From: Boswellia sacra
Lineage: Eukaryota > Streptophyta > Magnoliopsida > Sapindales > Burseraceae
Assembly: GCA_013180625.2 (NCBI GenBank)
Contig: SNVD02012295.1
Location: 434,001-498,000, forward strand
Direction of reading: 5' to 3'
Length of the DNA stretch: 64,000 nt
Below the pieces are notes generated by a model that did no database searches, was not told where the DNA came from, and saw nothing but the letters and a program-made list of their open reading frames with translations. Positions 34,610-47,073 of the stretch are shown here, piece by piece. Position 1 is the first letter of the stretch; every line of letters starts with the position of its first letter. Made by a program: the position numbers and the translations under genes.

Positions 34610-34987
34610 ATGAGTACAAGCTCAGAAATGAATCAATCTATGTCAACCAATGCAAGGCACAACAATACACCTAGCATGAGTTCAAAGGGCGGATTTAAAC
34701 TAGTCGAGGGCAACCTAATTAAATTTAAAAATAAGAGATGTAAATGTGGTGTAAAGGTAGGTGTAATGATTTCAAAGTCTGCAAATAATCCTGGTAAGCT
34801 TTACTTCATATGCAAAAATGGAGTATGCAATTTCTATAGGCGGTGGGATCTTGATGTTGAAGAACTCAGCAGTGACATGCATGAATTTGTGATCTACATT
34901 GAAATAGTGGAAAAGGAGGGGCAGATGCAAAGGTTTGATGTTGCAATGACTTTAACAGACATTCAGGTGATGTTAAGGAACTGCTAA
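34610..34987 (+). CDS. GRF-type zinc-finger protein (MULE second gene)
   Basis: A 125-residue protein is encoded in one open frame from ATG 34610. After a Ser/Asn/Thr-rich leader it has a GRF zinc finger at about residues 38-80. The metal ligands are C44-x-C46 and C68-x4-C73, with signature sequence ANNPGKLYFICKNGVCNFYR. GRF fingers bind single-stranded nucleic acid and occur in plant transposon-associated proteins. The short C-terminal part (VEKEGQMQRFDVAMTLTDIQ) is helical and hydrophobic. The gene reads inward from the left MULE end and faces the transposase remnant. That convergent layout matches two-gene Mutator elements such as MuDR, although mudrB itself is unrelated. The frame is intact. 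An intron or extra exon cannot be excluded. Confidence 0.75.
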   Translation: MSTSSEMNQSMSTNARHNNTPSMSSKGGFKLVEGNLIKFKNKRCKCGVKVGVMISKSANNPGKLYFICKNGVCNFYRRWDLDVEELSSDMHEFVIYIEIVEKEGQMQRFDVAMTLTDIQVMLRNC

Positions 34988-35629
34988 CCTAAAATGGAAT
35001 GATTATGCAAATGGATGAAAAACTAAACAATGCTGTGATTATGAACAAGTTACTATTTTACATATTACTGGTTTCTATTCTTATTGCATTTCTTGTAAAG
35101 ATGTAGTAAAGATGATGGTATGAAATGACTTGTAATAGAAATGCATAATAGAAAGAGAAATGGGATAAAAAGAGATTATCACAATCTATAAACATTCACT
35201 TTATATAATAAAATTAATATCCATTAAAATGCTGTTCTTACACCAAGTGTAGAAGCTGCAATATTATAAGCAACAAATCACAGCAACTATCACAACAAGT
35301 TCCAACTGCTAATGTAGGCTAATGTTCAATACAAGTTTCACATGCCTACCTATTGGGATTGACAAGTTCTTATATAAAAAAAAATGTGATCAACCACAGT
35401 TTATCTCCATCTAAACCAAGTTCCCTCACAAAAATGTAAGCACCCCAACTATCATATGCCTATGAACCTAAAATAATTATAGAAAGTACCATACAAAATG
35501 GTCCTTAAGCAGCCAATTGCAGTTGTTGAAGTTCAAATTATGTCCTGGGCACTCCACATTTTGGCTGCATTAACAACTAAAAAACTTTAGCAAGACAAAA
35601 ATAAATTAAGGACATTTTATGCTAGAGAA

Positions 35630-36460
35630 ACTTAACTATCTAACTATTAACTTTACCTTTTCCTTTGCCTCTAACACCTTTATATGAAGTAGTTCTTGCT
35701 TTGCCTCTCCTTCTTCCAACTAAGCATAAATTTTTGAGTTGGTTAAGATGCTGGAGGAGCTGAGCACCAAACATCTTATGATGCTAGTGATGGTTTTTTT
35801 TTTGGGTGGGGGGGGTGTTGGTGTTGTACAGATGCCATTGTAGTTTGAGAAGAGGCAGCAGGGTGATGTGAAGTTGCTTGGGATTGATCTGTAGTATGTT
35901 GAGAAGCTACTCTAGCCTGTAAAAAGATGTAACAAAAATTTATTAGCTGAAGAACCCAAAAGAGAAATTAGGTGATGTGAGCCATGTTTCACTATTTAAT
36001 AGGAAAGTATTACGTTCTTCTTTTTTTGACCTCTAGCTTTTTGACTGTTCTTTTCTTGGAAGGTTGAGATGATGATGCATCATTTTGAGTTTGAGCTAGC
36101 TGACTTTGAGATGTAACTCCTTCTGAAGAAATCCCAACATTTGATGGTGTTGCCTTAAAGTAGAAAATTTATTAATAGTCATAAAAATATAGCAATTATG
36201 AAAATTTAAAAATTATTAGTAAAGAAATTGGAAATAAATACCTTCTTTCTAAAGTTTTTGCTTGGGAGATTTGTACAACTCCTCTTGTTGTTGTAAATAG
36301 CTTACTTGGGGCTAGTCCTCATCTGGTGCCCTTTTTCTATTTTTCTTAGGCCTCCCTGCCTTTTTTATTTTTTTATTTTTAGGGGCTTGCAAAGTGTTAC
36401 ATGGCATATTTGGCCACTCACATTCATCTAGAATGGGTTTAATATAATGGTCATAAGCTG
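35630..36460 (-). pseudogene. MULE transposase, C-terminal remnant
   Basis: On the - strand, 36459-36312 reads AYDHYIKPILDECEWPNMPC and continues to KKAGRPKKNRKRAPDED before TAG. This is the end region of plant MURA-type transposases, where a Tyr-rich segment leads to a Trp-Pro and a GRPKK..R..PDE motif. Farther along, at about 36150-36010, ATPSNVGISSEGVTSQSQ and SQPSKKRTVKKLEVKKRRT follow an acceptor-like site. A Ser/Gln/His-rich stretch (about 35930-35780) is a further possible exon. Stops and frameshifts interrupt the frame. The catalytic DDE core and the zinc knuckle were not found. Confidence 0.6.
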
Positions 36461-36489
36461 CAATAGGTCAATCCCTCAATAGCAGCCAT

Positions 36490-37268
36490 ACACACTAAAT
36501 TTTTGAGGCTCGATGATGAAATAAAGATGAATGTCAAGCAAAGAAAATGATCAAAATGCCCTTGGAGGCCAAGAAGAGAAGGGTGAGAAGGAGTTGGTGA
36601 AGAGCTTTGAAAACTAACATGTGAATTTGAAAAATAAAAAAATTAATCCGAGAGGAATCTAATGATGAGTCATATATCATTGCGGAGCTACGAATGTCTA
36701 GTTTTTGTAAGAATTTATGGATTGTAAATCAGAGTTGAAATCGAGAAGTTATGCCCGATCGAAGGAATAAAGGTTTGAAGGGGCTACATTAAAAGAAGAT
36801 GAAAAAGGGAAGGGTTGAATGGAAATTGATCAGTCAGCCATCAGACAGCCGCTCGACCATTTAACAGTCGTCTGATTATCAGCCAATGGCCAGTTGTTTA
36901 TTAGATGGCTGCCTTATTGTTTGGAGATGGCCGCCTGGCCCTTGGATGCTTCAGAAATTTGCTTGAAACTTTCCTTTTTCATCTTCACCCCTCTCCTATA
37001 TAAACATCCCTCCTCTCACTTTGCAATTCATATGATAGTCGAATACAATCATCTCTTCTCCCTCTTGAAAATATGCTCGAGAATTTGAGAAGTCTTTTCT
37101 AATATAAAATTTTCTAGGCATTCTATTGCTCTAAATCCAAAAAGGGTACGTCTCGAGAGCAGAATTCTCTCCTCTCTCCCATTTTTCCTTTATTTTTTTT
37201 GCTTAGAAAAACATGTTTAGAATTTATATTTATGCTTAGGCACATGTCTAGGGTTATTATGGATTGTT
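36490..37268 (+). repeat. Truncated LTR of another retrotransposon
   Basis: This is a promoter-like block inserted between the MULE C-terminal remnant and the Athila-like array. It includes ATCAAAATGCCCTTGGAGGC, GAGAAGTTATGCCCGATCG, a TATA box CTATATAAAC (36996-37005), then a pyrimidine-rich leader. The wording is typical of LTRs of plant Ty3/gypsy chromoviruses. No coding region or partner LTR is present. Confidence 0.5.
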
Positions 37269-37273
37269 CTAAC

Positions 37274-38589
37274 TAACACATTCGAAAAAGGATTGTTTCT
37301 TAAGTATAGGAGTGTCGAAGTAATAAACCCGTTGAGACCGGGGTTGATCCACGAGGAAGGGGATTTAGCGCTACAAACTAAAAGGTAAGCAAATATGATG
37401 TAAATAATCAAGATGATATTAACAAAAGGTGGTAAAACCATCCATGGAAATAGGAGATAAAACCTACCATAGCAAATGAAGGAACAATTTTATAAGCAAT
37501 AAATAAGAATAATTAAAGTACAAAAGTAAGAGGAATTAACACAATAATAATGAAAGCTAAGGTTAGAGGATCTGCTCTTGATATATCAAATAAAAATAAG
37601 CAGCCTATTTTAGTTATATAAATTATATTTTTTTTGTTACCAATATTTATACCACTTCTTGTAAATAGGTTCAAGCATCCAAGTGTCAATCACCATATGT
37701 CTACAACAAATCAAGGTTCCTAACTAGATTCGTGTCGATAAAGAAGAACCATACGACATCTAGAAAGACTCCAAACATTTAACGTGTCAAGGAACCTCCA
37801 CTTCATGAGTGGTGTCAAGATTGATTAGAGAAATAAATATAAATTATATAAAATAAATAAGAAAGATTATGATTATTAAGCACATATCAAAGGGTTAGAA
37901 AATCCTTATTCTCATATCAAGGGTTTCACCATTTCACCTTAGCAAGAGAGAATTTAGCAAGACATTATAAAAGAAAGAAAACAAATTGCAAGAAAAAGAA
38001 AATTCATTAATAACATTAAAACACTAGAGAGAAAGAAAATAACAAGAGATCCCAGCCAAGGCCAAGATGTCCTAATGGGTCACAAGGCACCTCTATTTAT
38101 AGATACATTCTGGGGCAAACTTGTCAAATTATAAAGGAATAATTATCAAATATTAGGTGAACCAAATTTGACAATTGGAATCATTAGGTGTGCCAACTTT
38201 GACCATCGATTTTGACATTGAATTATTGAGAATTTTGATCACATGTCTTCATGAAAGTTGTAGATATTTCCCTCTAATTTCTAAAACATCTTAATTCATA
38301 TGATTTGGATACGTATTTTGAGAGATATGATCAAAATACTGAGGTATGGTCTGGCTAGGCCGAAACTGTAGATGGGTTCACTTCAAATCTATTTTTGGTC
38401 TACTAAAAGCCTAAATGTGATGATGCTTATGAAATACAATCTTGTAGATAATTTAATCAGCTTTCCAAAACATTAGGATTTGTACCATTTTGATCTACAA
38501 ATATTCTTAAGTTGAGGAATTTAATGACACTATTAATGCAATATGATGAATTAAGCTCTTATTAAGCATACATATTTAAGTGTTCATCA
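37274..38589 (-). repeat. LTR A (3' LTR of element 2)
   Basis: On the - strand it starts TGATGAACACTTAAATATG at 38589 and ends GAATGTGTTA at 37274. It lacks an 85-bp segment (around AGAAAGTTATGCCCATTTTA) that LTR B and LTR C both have, so it is a separately deleted copy. The polypurine tract GGTTGGGGGGTG adjoins it at 38590-38601. Confidence 0.85.
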
Positions 38590-38907
38590 CACCCCCCAAC
38601 CAGCATATTGGTAGTCCCTAGCAATTAAAGCGCTATTATTTAGAAGTGATTTATAAACTTTTACATCAAAGGTGGTCATTCTTGCACTCTCCTTGATTTT
38701 ATCTAAATAAACAAAGTCTCAACCGATTTTTTTTTAAATGACTAATGTACCTTCAGTCAAGATATTAACAAACTTTCTTTTTTTTTTTTCTTTTGTGCTC
38801 AGTTGGCACATGACTATGAGGCTTATTAGAAAGAAGCCATATCAGTTCTAATATTTGTTAAGGCTAACAGCCTTAGACAGTGGGCATTCATTCACCATTA
38901 TTTTTAA

Positions 38908-38953
<46 letters not shown>

Positions 38954-39960
38954 CTTTTTTTTTTTGAAAGAATGCATCTTTAACCATGTAGTGAGCCTTA
39001 GGCTAATGACTCCTAGATCAATTGACCTTAGGTGTTAAGACACCTCTACAAGCTTAATGACTCAAGTTGTCGATGCTTTATTTTTGCTTAAAAACTTATG
39101 GATAGTGCAATGTTGAATCCCATTAAACTTTCTCCTTAATCTATGTAACGAGCTTTGGGTCAATAGCTCCCAAACTAGTTTGTCTTAGGGTATTAGGTGT
39201 TAAGGCACCCCTCGGGCTTAATTGCTTGAATTGTGGAGGCTACGAGACCAAAATTATCCACAATCACTCTTTTCTTTTCTTTTTTTACTTTTTTTCTTTT
39301 CTCTTTTTTTTTTTGAACTTCCCTTTCCTTTTGTTGTTATCCTAAGCAAAATAAAAGAACTCAAATATTGCAACGTTTCATTTTGCAACCCACAATTATG
39401 CATCAAGGTATGTGTGTGTGAAGAAATGTTCATGAATACTTGCTTAACGAGTACATAAGCACACAGTTTATTAAGTGATAAGGTTGGGAGAGTTCATATA
39501 TTTGAATAATTGAAAGTGAAATGAATAAGACCTCATTGTTATAAAATTCAAAAATCAAAACTAAATAATATCAAGTTAGTTAAAATAAGTCTTCGAAAAT
39601 ACAAAAACAAAATGACAAATTGGTCCTTTACTTTGCCATTCCTGACCCAGAATGCGTCTCAAGAGGATTTGAACTCCTTACACCGCACTCTGAATCTAAT
39701 TACTAACTCGCTTCTTTTTTTTTTCTTTTTTTTGCAAGAAAAAGAAAATTCAAGACACACTTATGTCTACTATCCTTTCCCCCCAACCAAATGAAACATT
39801 ATCCTCAATGTTTAAATGTCGAGAGATAAAATATAGGAGAGATTACCTGAAGCTTCTGTTATTTAAGAGAGATGACCTGGAAGACTCATAAAATAAAATG
39901 CTATAAAATAAAAGACAAGAAAAAATTACAAACGGAGATTCAGATCCAATTTGCACTTTT
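38590..39960 (-). other. Element 2, non-coding 3' region
   Basis: This lies between the LOG-like copy and LTR A and is homologous to 45103-46240 of element 1. It includes an (AT)20 microsatellite (about 38912-38951), pyrimidine runs and the polypurine tract. No gene. Confidence 0.7.
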
Positions 39961-39965
39961 TGTTT

Positions 39966-40573
39966 TGTCCCTCTGACTAATTAATTTGAATTATGGCTGG
40001 GTCAGCTTCATACTCGACTGCTTGTAATTTGTCAAGTAACTCACTAGCAGAAGTTAGAAACAAGGATCTGTCATACCGAATGAGGGATAAAATTCTGTTC
40101 TACAACTACATTAACAAAACTTATCAAAGGATCAAAGAAATTTTTAACATTCAACAAACCTATGGGTTTTTGATGGAGATATAGTTGGGCCCAAGAGACA
40201 ATTTGAAAAATTACTTCGAGATTAGCAAAGCCACCTGGTAAAGCAATAAAGGCATCTGAATTTATAAGCATATATGCCATGTGTTCATGCATAGAGGAGA
40301 CCTGTAACTCCTTTCCAACCGCGTTTGCAACGATGCTTCTACAGCCAAAGCTTTAGGAATAATACCTAAAACTTGACTGCCTCTTACGAGTGCAGCTATT
40401 GACACATAACCCATTAACTCGAGGCTACCTCCCCTATAAACCACGTGAATCTTTCTTTCAGTTAATAACCTACTAAGATAATTTGTTAATTCTATAAACT
40501 CTTCACTTTTACCTAGTCAAGATCCACAGAATACACATATCCTTTGGATTCAATGTTTTGAAGTTTCCTCCAT
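39966..40573 (-). pseudogene. LOG-like cytokinin riboside monophosphate phosphoribohydrolase, retro-captured copy 2
   Basis: LOG enzymes release active cytokinin bases from their riboside 5'-monophosphates in the cytosol. From a Met at 40573 the - strand reads, with interruptions, RICVFCGS, KIHVVYRGGSLELMG, GSQVLGIIPKALAVE, MAYMLINSDAFIALPGGF, IVSWAQLYLHQKPIGLLNV and, in a shifted frame, SASELLDKLQAVE and AIIQIN. This spans essentially the whole plant LOG protein (about 200 codons) with no introns, although plant LOG genes normally have several. The catalytic PGGxGTxxE motif reads PGGFANLEV, so key residues are lost. At least two stops (in the N-terminal part), a one-base frameshift after AVE and a stop near 40071 break it. 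It lies in the sense orientation of the retrotransposon, directly 3' of the unidentified frame. Capture of a spliced mRNA is inferred. Confidence 0.85.
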
Positions 40574-40901
40574 GTCTATGCAACTCTCTAACTATGTGTG
40601 AAGAGGAGAACAAGAGATATCATATTTATGGAGTGCAAAAAGATATTCTAATGATGACATCTAAATAGGTAGCTCGGTTGTTTGTTGAAAAAGTTTGACA
40701 CTAATGCATAGAAATTCAAAAAAAAGATGATGAAATAAAACACCATAAATGCACAAGTCAAACAAAAGATACAAATTCAAAAATGATAGCTGTAACGTAT
40801 TAAAATTAAAAAATGATAGCACACATGCATATGTACAGGTAGTTATGACTGTGGCTCACATCTTCCTCTAGTTTTACATCCAGAAACAGCTTAAACACCT
40901 T

Positions 40902-41498
40902 CTATGAGTTAGGGATATGCTTCCCATCCAGTTTTCCTATATATTGGCAAACATGGTCGTTTTGAGTCAGATTCCCAAGACTATAACGTTCCTGCTCATC
41001 TCAAAATTGTGTCCACAAATTAAAAATTTCACATTGCATAACTCCACAAGAATGCGTCTCAAGAGTAACTCGGATATCATCCAAAGACTCTCTACTCAGT
41101 CCATTCTTGATGAACTATAGATTATCCTCTCGATTATTAGATAAATATCCCAAGGAGCGGCAATGTTGGTTACAAGTCTATCTTACACATTCGTGACAAA
41201 CTTATAACCTTTTCGCTCTTCACTTTTTGGCGTCAGAGCTTTTCCCCAAACCTAGCATGTGGGAAACAAGATTATTTGAAAACTCACAAGATAATCGAAC
41301 CTTGGCTTCAATTAACCATCTTAAATCAGCAGGAATACCCTTGCATATCAACATCTTTAGTCTTTCTGCATGAGCTTTGTAAATTTTAAGAAAATCATTA
41401 TAAGGAAGAGAGGGAAAATGTTTGTGTAGATTTGAGAGAATGATATCCATGTGAAAAAAATGAGAGAGAGGGAAAGAAAATAAATGCAAGGTGAGCAA
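40902..41498 (-). pseudogene. Unidentified cargo frame, copy 2
   Basis: Homologous to 47074-47669 in element 1. The - strand reads MLTLHLFSFPLSHFFHMDII, then LKIYKAHAERLKMLICKGIP, LRWLIEAKVRLSCEFSNNL and KRLxVCHECVRxTCNxHCRS, then FIKNGLSRESLDDIRVTLE, EIFNLWTQF and EQERYSLGNLTQNDHVCQ, where x marks stop codons. The conserved protein-like character across both copies shows it was once coding. I do not recognise the family. It could be captured host sequence like the neighbouring LOG copy, or an extra retroelement ORF in the env position. Confidence 0.55.
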
Positions 41499-41695
41499 TA
41501 GTTTTTAGGGAACTGAAAAACTGACTTTGAAAGTCACGGAGTACTGTATCCGCCACTTGACCGAAAAATAAAATACAAATACACAATTAAAATAAAAACA
41601 CATAAAATAAAATAAAAACAAACTAGAAATGGTAGCAAAAATCAAGAATAAAAATAAAAATGAAAATATGGCACAAGCGAATAAAATTTGATCAA

Positions 41696-43503
41696 TCATG
41701 ATAAAAAAAGCCAAAAGAGGAATCTCTTCGAAAGTAGTTTACCACGGTCAAAAATATGCCATTGAGGTAGTGTCTCCCTTTTTCTTTTATTTGTGAGAAT
41801 GGAAGAGATTACCACTAATTGAATTTGTTTGTCCTTGAGGTATGCATTCTTGAGTATGGATGTTTCTTCCTGCCTTTTCTCAAAGCATGGGTCCCAACTC
41901 CTAATCTCCTTCATCTGTGCAAAATCAAGTAATGAAAATTCTTTAGAAGCAATGGGCACTAGTTGCATACTTCATTCAAATGAACTAGTTAACCCGATTT
42001 TTGAGGGACTTGAAAAATTCTCATCTTGGATATAGTCTTTTACATTAGTTTTAGTCTTATTAGCTTTCTCATTTTAATAATGCCTGAAATATTCATTAAT
42101 GTCAAAATTTTGGTTAAATTCCTTTGCATGATGAAATTAGGGCATAAATGAGAACTCAGTTTTTTTCTTGTTAGATGTAGGCTTATTAACCTTTTCCTTA
42201 CCCTTTGGGATTGATTCATCATCTTTCCCGTAAAGGTTAAGAACATGTTGTGTTGTTTATCAACCTTACCATCATGAAGAGTACTTACTGAATCTCGGTC
42301 TAGATGTTGGCCACTTGAATTACTCACATATGGATTGTGGGGTTTGACTCTAGTTGAGATGGAAACTCACATTTCCCATGAGTACTAAGTGCAAATGCAA
42401 GTTTTTCAACAGCATCATTCAAGTTTGCCATAGTCTGAGTAGTTTGACTATTAAAAGCCTCTTGCTTTGCAATGAATGAATCTAATGTTTCTTCAAGATC
42501 CTTATAAGATGCACGATCATGACATTTTTGAAAATTTTGATATGATTGAAAAGGAGGTTGGTAAGATTGGGCATGATTATCATTCCTCCAATCAAAATTC
42601 AAGTAACTTTTCCATCCAAAATTTTGTGAGTAAGGATTAGGATTTGACCTTGGAAAGTGTTTAAAACATTGGTTTGTTCATGGAGACTTTTCCTAAGGTA
42701 GGCACAATTAGGCAATCATCCGTAGGATGATCACTAGTATTACAAGCGTGATAGACAATTTCTTGCATAGACCACATTTCTAAGTCCTCGACTTTTCTAG
42801 CTAGGGATGTAAATTTAGCATGAAGATCATGATTCTTCCTAAGGTTATAAATGCCTCTACTAGATATTCTTGGTACCTCATAGGTGCCAACATTGTTCCA
42901 ATTTTGGGCCTTTTTTGCTAGTGTGTCTAGGTAATCCATGGCTTCATCAAGGTCTTTATTTTCAAATTGTCAATGACACATTAATTCTATCATTTGCCTA
43001 GCTTGATGTGTAAGACCTTCATAGAAAATTAAAACTAGTCTCCATGTTTCCAAACCATGGTGAGGACAAGCATTAATCAATGCTTTATACCTATCCCAAC
43101 ATTGGTAAAAGGTCTCTCCTTGTTTTTGAGTGAAATTGATGATTTGCCCTTTGAGAGAATTTGTTCTATAGCGAGGAAAGAATTTTTTCAGAAATTCTTG
43201 TTGCATTTCATTCCATGAGCTAATGGATCCTGATCTAAGATTTTGTAGCCATGTTTTAGCTTTATCTTTTAAAGAAAAAGGAAAAAGCTTTAATCTAAAG
43301 ATGTTTATGCTACAATTGAGGTCACTATGTATGTTAGAAAACTCTTTAAATTCTCTCAAATGCAAATATGGGTTTTCAATATCTAGGCCATGAAATTGGG
43401 GTAAGAATTGAATGAAATCCGGTTCACGGTTGAAATATATTGCATCATGAAGGAAGACTATGCATGATTGTGCACAAGTTCTCATAGAATTCATGCAGTC
43501 CAT
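41696..43503 (-). pseudogene. Element 2 gag and pol-linker remnant
   Basis: Gag of the Athila-like element begins near 43503. Conserved segments are YLHLREFKEFSNIHSDL, IFRLKLFPFSLKDKAKTWLQ, GSISSWNEMQQEFLKKFFP, INFTQKQGETFYQCWDRYK and CPHHGLETWRLVLIFYEGL. A knuckle follows whose first Cys is Tyr (YHACNTSDHPTDDC). A frameshifted tail then leads to a linker normally found between protease and RT (LLDFAQMKE, LVVISSILTNKRKR; 41968-41696). Protease, RT, RNase H and integrase are absent, so element 2 is a deletion derivative. Stops and frameshifts split gag into at least four pieces. Confidence 0.85.
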
Positions 43504-43691
43504 TTATGTTCTTAGTTGGGTTTGAACATGTTTTTAAAAGAAGATAACTGGATCCTAACAATTCTACCAACTAATGCAAAGAGAAAGAAAAGATGAACAC
43601 ATGCAAGAAAAATGAAAATAAAAAATGAGAAACAAATTCTTACAATTTTGTATGCCAAATTTTACCTTACTCGGTAACGCTGCCAAAAACT

Positions 43692-45102
43692 TAACATATC
43701 TGAAAAAAGATTATCTCCCAAGTATACGAGTGTCGAAGTAATAAACCTGATGAGACCGGGGTCAATCCACGAGGAAGGGGATTTACCACTACAAACTAAA
43801 AGGTAAGCAAATATGATGTGAATAATTAAGATGATATTAATAAAAGGTGGTAAAACCATCCATGAAAATAGAAGGTAAAACCTACCATAGCAAATGAAAG
43901 AACAATTTCATAAGCAATAAATAAAAATAATTAAAGTACAAAAGTAAGAGGAATTAACACAATAATAATGAAAGCTAAGGTTATGGGATCCGCCCTTGAT
44001 ATATCAAATAAGGACAAGTAGCCTATTTTAGTTATATGAATTATATTTGTTTCGTTACCAATATTTATACCACTTTTTGTAAACGGGTTCGAGCATCCAA
44101 TGTGTCAATCACCATATGTCTACAATAGATCAAGATTTCTAACTAGATTCATGTCGGTAAGGAAGAACCATACGACATCTAGAAAGGATCCAAGTATTTG
44201 ATATGCAAAGGATTGTCGATAATGGATCAAGATCTCCACTTTATGAGTAGTATCAAGATTGATTAGAGAAATAAATATACATCATATAAAATAAATAACA
44301 TAAAATTATGATTATTAAGCACATATCCAAGGGTTATAAAATCCTTACTCTCATATTAGGGGTTTCACCCTTTCACCTTAGCAAGAGAGAATTTAGCAAA
44401 ATATTATAAAAGAAAGAAAACAAATTGTAAGGAAAAGAAAATTCATTAATAACAATAAAACACAAGAGAGAAAAACACAATAACAAGAGATCTCAGCCAA
44501 GGCTAATATGCCTTAATGGGTCACAAGGCACGTTTATTTATAGATACATTTAGGGGCAAACTTGTCAAATTACAAAGGAATATTTGTCAAATATTTTGTT
44601 GACAATTGGGGTAATTAGGTGGACCAACTTTGACCATCGATTTTGACATTGAATTATTGATAATTTTGATTGTAGTTCTCATGAAAGTTGTAGATATTTC
44701 TCTAAGCTTTCTAGAACATATTGATTCATATAATTTGGATATGTATTTTGAGACATATGGTCAAAATACTGAGGCATGGTCAGGCTGGGCCGAAACTATA
44801 AATGGGTTCACTTCAGGCCCATTTTTGGTCCACTAAAAGCCCGAATTTGATGATTCTTATGGAATACAATCTTGTAGATAATTCAATCAGCTTTTCAAAA
44901 CATTAAGATTTGCACCATTCTAATCTATAAATAGAAAGTTATGCCCATTTTACTAAACCTATAATAAAAACAAAATTAGGAGAAAGTTAATTCAAAAGAT
45001 GCAAAGACTATAAATATGCTTAAGTTGAGTAATTTAATGACACTATAATTGCAATATGATGAAGTAAGCTCTTATTAAACATATATGTTTAAGTGTTCAT
45101 CA
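43692..45102 (-). repeat. LTR B (shared by elements 1 and 2)
   Basis: 1411 bp, starting TGATGAACACTTAAACATA at 45102 (- strand) and ending CAGATATGTTA. It serves as 3' LTR of element 1 (polypurine tract GGGGGGTG at 45103-45110) and 5' LTR of element 2. The adjoining primer-binding site (about 43660-43690) has decayed to TTTTTGGCAGCGTTACCG. Confidence 0.85.
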
Positions 45103-46240
45103 CACCCCCCAATCAGCTTATTGCTAATCCGTAGCAATTAAAGCGTTGTTATTTAGAAGTGATTTATAGAATTTTACATCCAAGGTAGTCATTATTGTAC
45201 TCTCCTTGATTTTATCCAAATAAACAAACTCTCAACAGATTTTTTTTTAATAACTCATGTGCCCTTCAGTCAAGATATTAATGAACCTTCTTTGTGTACT
45301 CAGTTGACACATGACTATAGGCCTTATTAGAAAGAAGCCATATCAGTTTTAATATTTGTTAAGGCTAACAACCTTAGGCATGGGTCATTCATCATTATGT
45401 TTGTATATATATATATATATATATTTTTTTTTTCTTCTTTTTATTTTTTTTTTGAAAGAATGCATCTTTAACTCATGTAGCGAGCCTTAGGCTAATAACT
45501 CCCAGACCAGTTGGCTTTACGGTATTAGGTGTTAAGACACCCCTGTGAGCTTAACGGCTTCGATGCTTTATTTTTGCTTAAAAACTTATGGATAGTGCAA
45601 TGTTCAATCCCATTAAGCTTTCTCCTTAATCCATGTAACAAGTTTTGGGCCAATAGCTCCCAAACCAGTTGGTCTTAGGGTATTAGGTGTTAAGGCACCC
45701 TTCGGCCTTAATTGCTCGAATTAAGGAGGATACGAGATCAAAATTATCCACAATCGCTCTTTTCTTTCTTTTTTCTTTTTTTACTTTTTTTTCCTTTTTT
45801 TTAAACTTTCCCCTTCCTTTTATTGTTATCCTAAACAAAATAAAAGAACTTAAATATTACAACATTTCATTTTGCCACCCATAATCATGCATCAATTTAT
45901 ATGTGTGTGTGAAGAAAGGTTCATGAATACTTGCTTAATGAGTACATAAGCACAAAGTTTATTGAATGATAAGGTTGTGAGAGTTCATGGATTTGAATAA
46001 TTCAAAGTGAAATGAATAAGACCTCCTTGTTATAAAATTCAAAAATCAAAACTAAATAATATCAAGTTAGTTAAAATAAGTCTTTGAAAATGCAAAAACA
46101 AAATAACAAATTGGTTAGAGTGTGTTTTAAGAGTTCACACTGACCCTCTTTACTCTGCCATTCCTAACCCAGAATGCGTCTCAAGAGGATTTGAACTCCT
46201 TACACCGCACTTTGAATCTAACTACTAAATCGCTTTTTTT
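45103..46240 (-). other. Element 1, non-coding 3' region
   Basis: Homologous to 38590-39960 of element 2. It contains a shorter (TA)n tract (about 45405-45422) and pyrimidine runs. No gene. Confidence 0.7.
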
Positions 46241-46245
46241 AACAT

Positions 46246-46744
46246 TCAACAAAACTTACTAAAATTCAGTTCTACATCTGTATCAATAAAACTTATCAAA
46301 GGATCAAAGAAATTTTTAACATTCAACAAACCTATGGGTTTTTGATGGAGATTTAGTTGGGCCCAAGAGGCAATTTGAAAAAGTCCTTCGAAAGTACCAA
46401 AGCAACCTGGTAAAGCAATAAAGACATCCGAATTGATAAGCATAAAGCCATGCGTTCATGCATAGAGAAGACCTGTAACTCCTTTCCAACCTTTTTCAAA
46501 TGATGCTTTCTACAGCCAAAGCTTTAGGAATAATACCTAAAACTTGACTACCTCCTATGAGTACAGCTGTTGAACAACAACCCATTAACTCAAGGTTAGC
46601 TTCCCCATAAACCACATGAATCTTTCCTTCAGCTAATAGCCTACCAAGATAATTTGCTACTTCTACAAATTTTTCACTTTTGCCTGGTCGAGATCCATAG
46701 AATAGACATATCCTTTGGATTCGACGTTTTGAAGTTCCCTTCAT
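46246..46744 (-). pseudogene. LOG-like cytokinin riboside monophosphate phosphoribohydrolase, retro-captured copy 1
   Basis: The first part, from Met 46744, is open and reads MKGTSKRRIQRICLFYGSRP, then EVANYLGRLLAEGKIHVVYG, LELMGCCSTAVLIGGSQVLG and IIPKALAVESII before TGA. After a frameshift a second open part (46443-46246) reads MLINSDVFIALPGCFGTFEG, then QIASWAQLNLHQKPIGLLNV and FFDPLISFID. The LOG motif GGGS is GEAN and PGGxGTxxE is PGCFGTFEG, so the glycine-rich sites are damaged. The C-terminal 35 or so residues, still visible in copy 2, are missing. No introns remain. It has the same neighbours as copy 2 (unidentified frame 330 bp upstream, retroelement 3' region downstream), so both descend from one capture event. 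Confidence 0.85.
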
Positions 46745-47073
46745 GTTATGCAACTCTCTAACTATGTGTGAAGAGGAGAATAAAAGATGTCATATTTATG
46801 GAGTGCAAAAAGGTATTCTAATGATGACATCTAAATAGGTAGCTCAGTTGTTTGTTGAAAAAGTTTGACAATAATGCATAGAAATTCCAAAAAAATTGAC
46901 AAAAATAAGAAGCCACAAATGCATGAGTCAAACAAAAGATATAAATTAAAAAATGACAGCTGTATGGCATTGAAATTCAAAAATGATGGCATGCATGCAT
47001 ATATGTACAGGTAGTTGTGACGGTGGCTCACATCTTCCTCTGATTTTACATTCAGAAACGGTTTAAACACCTT

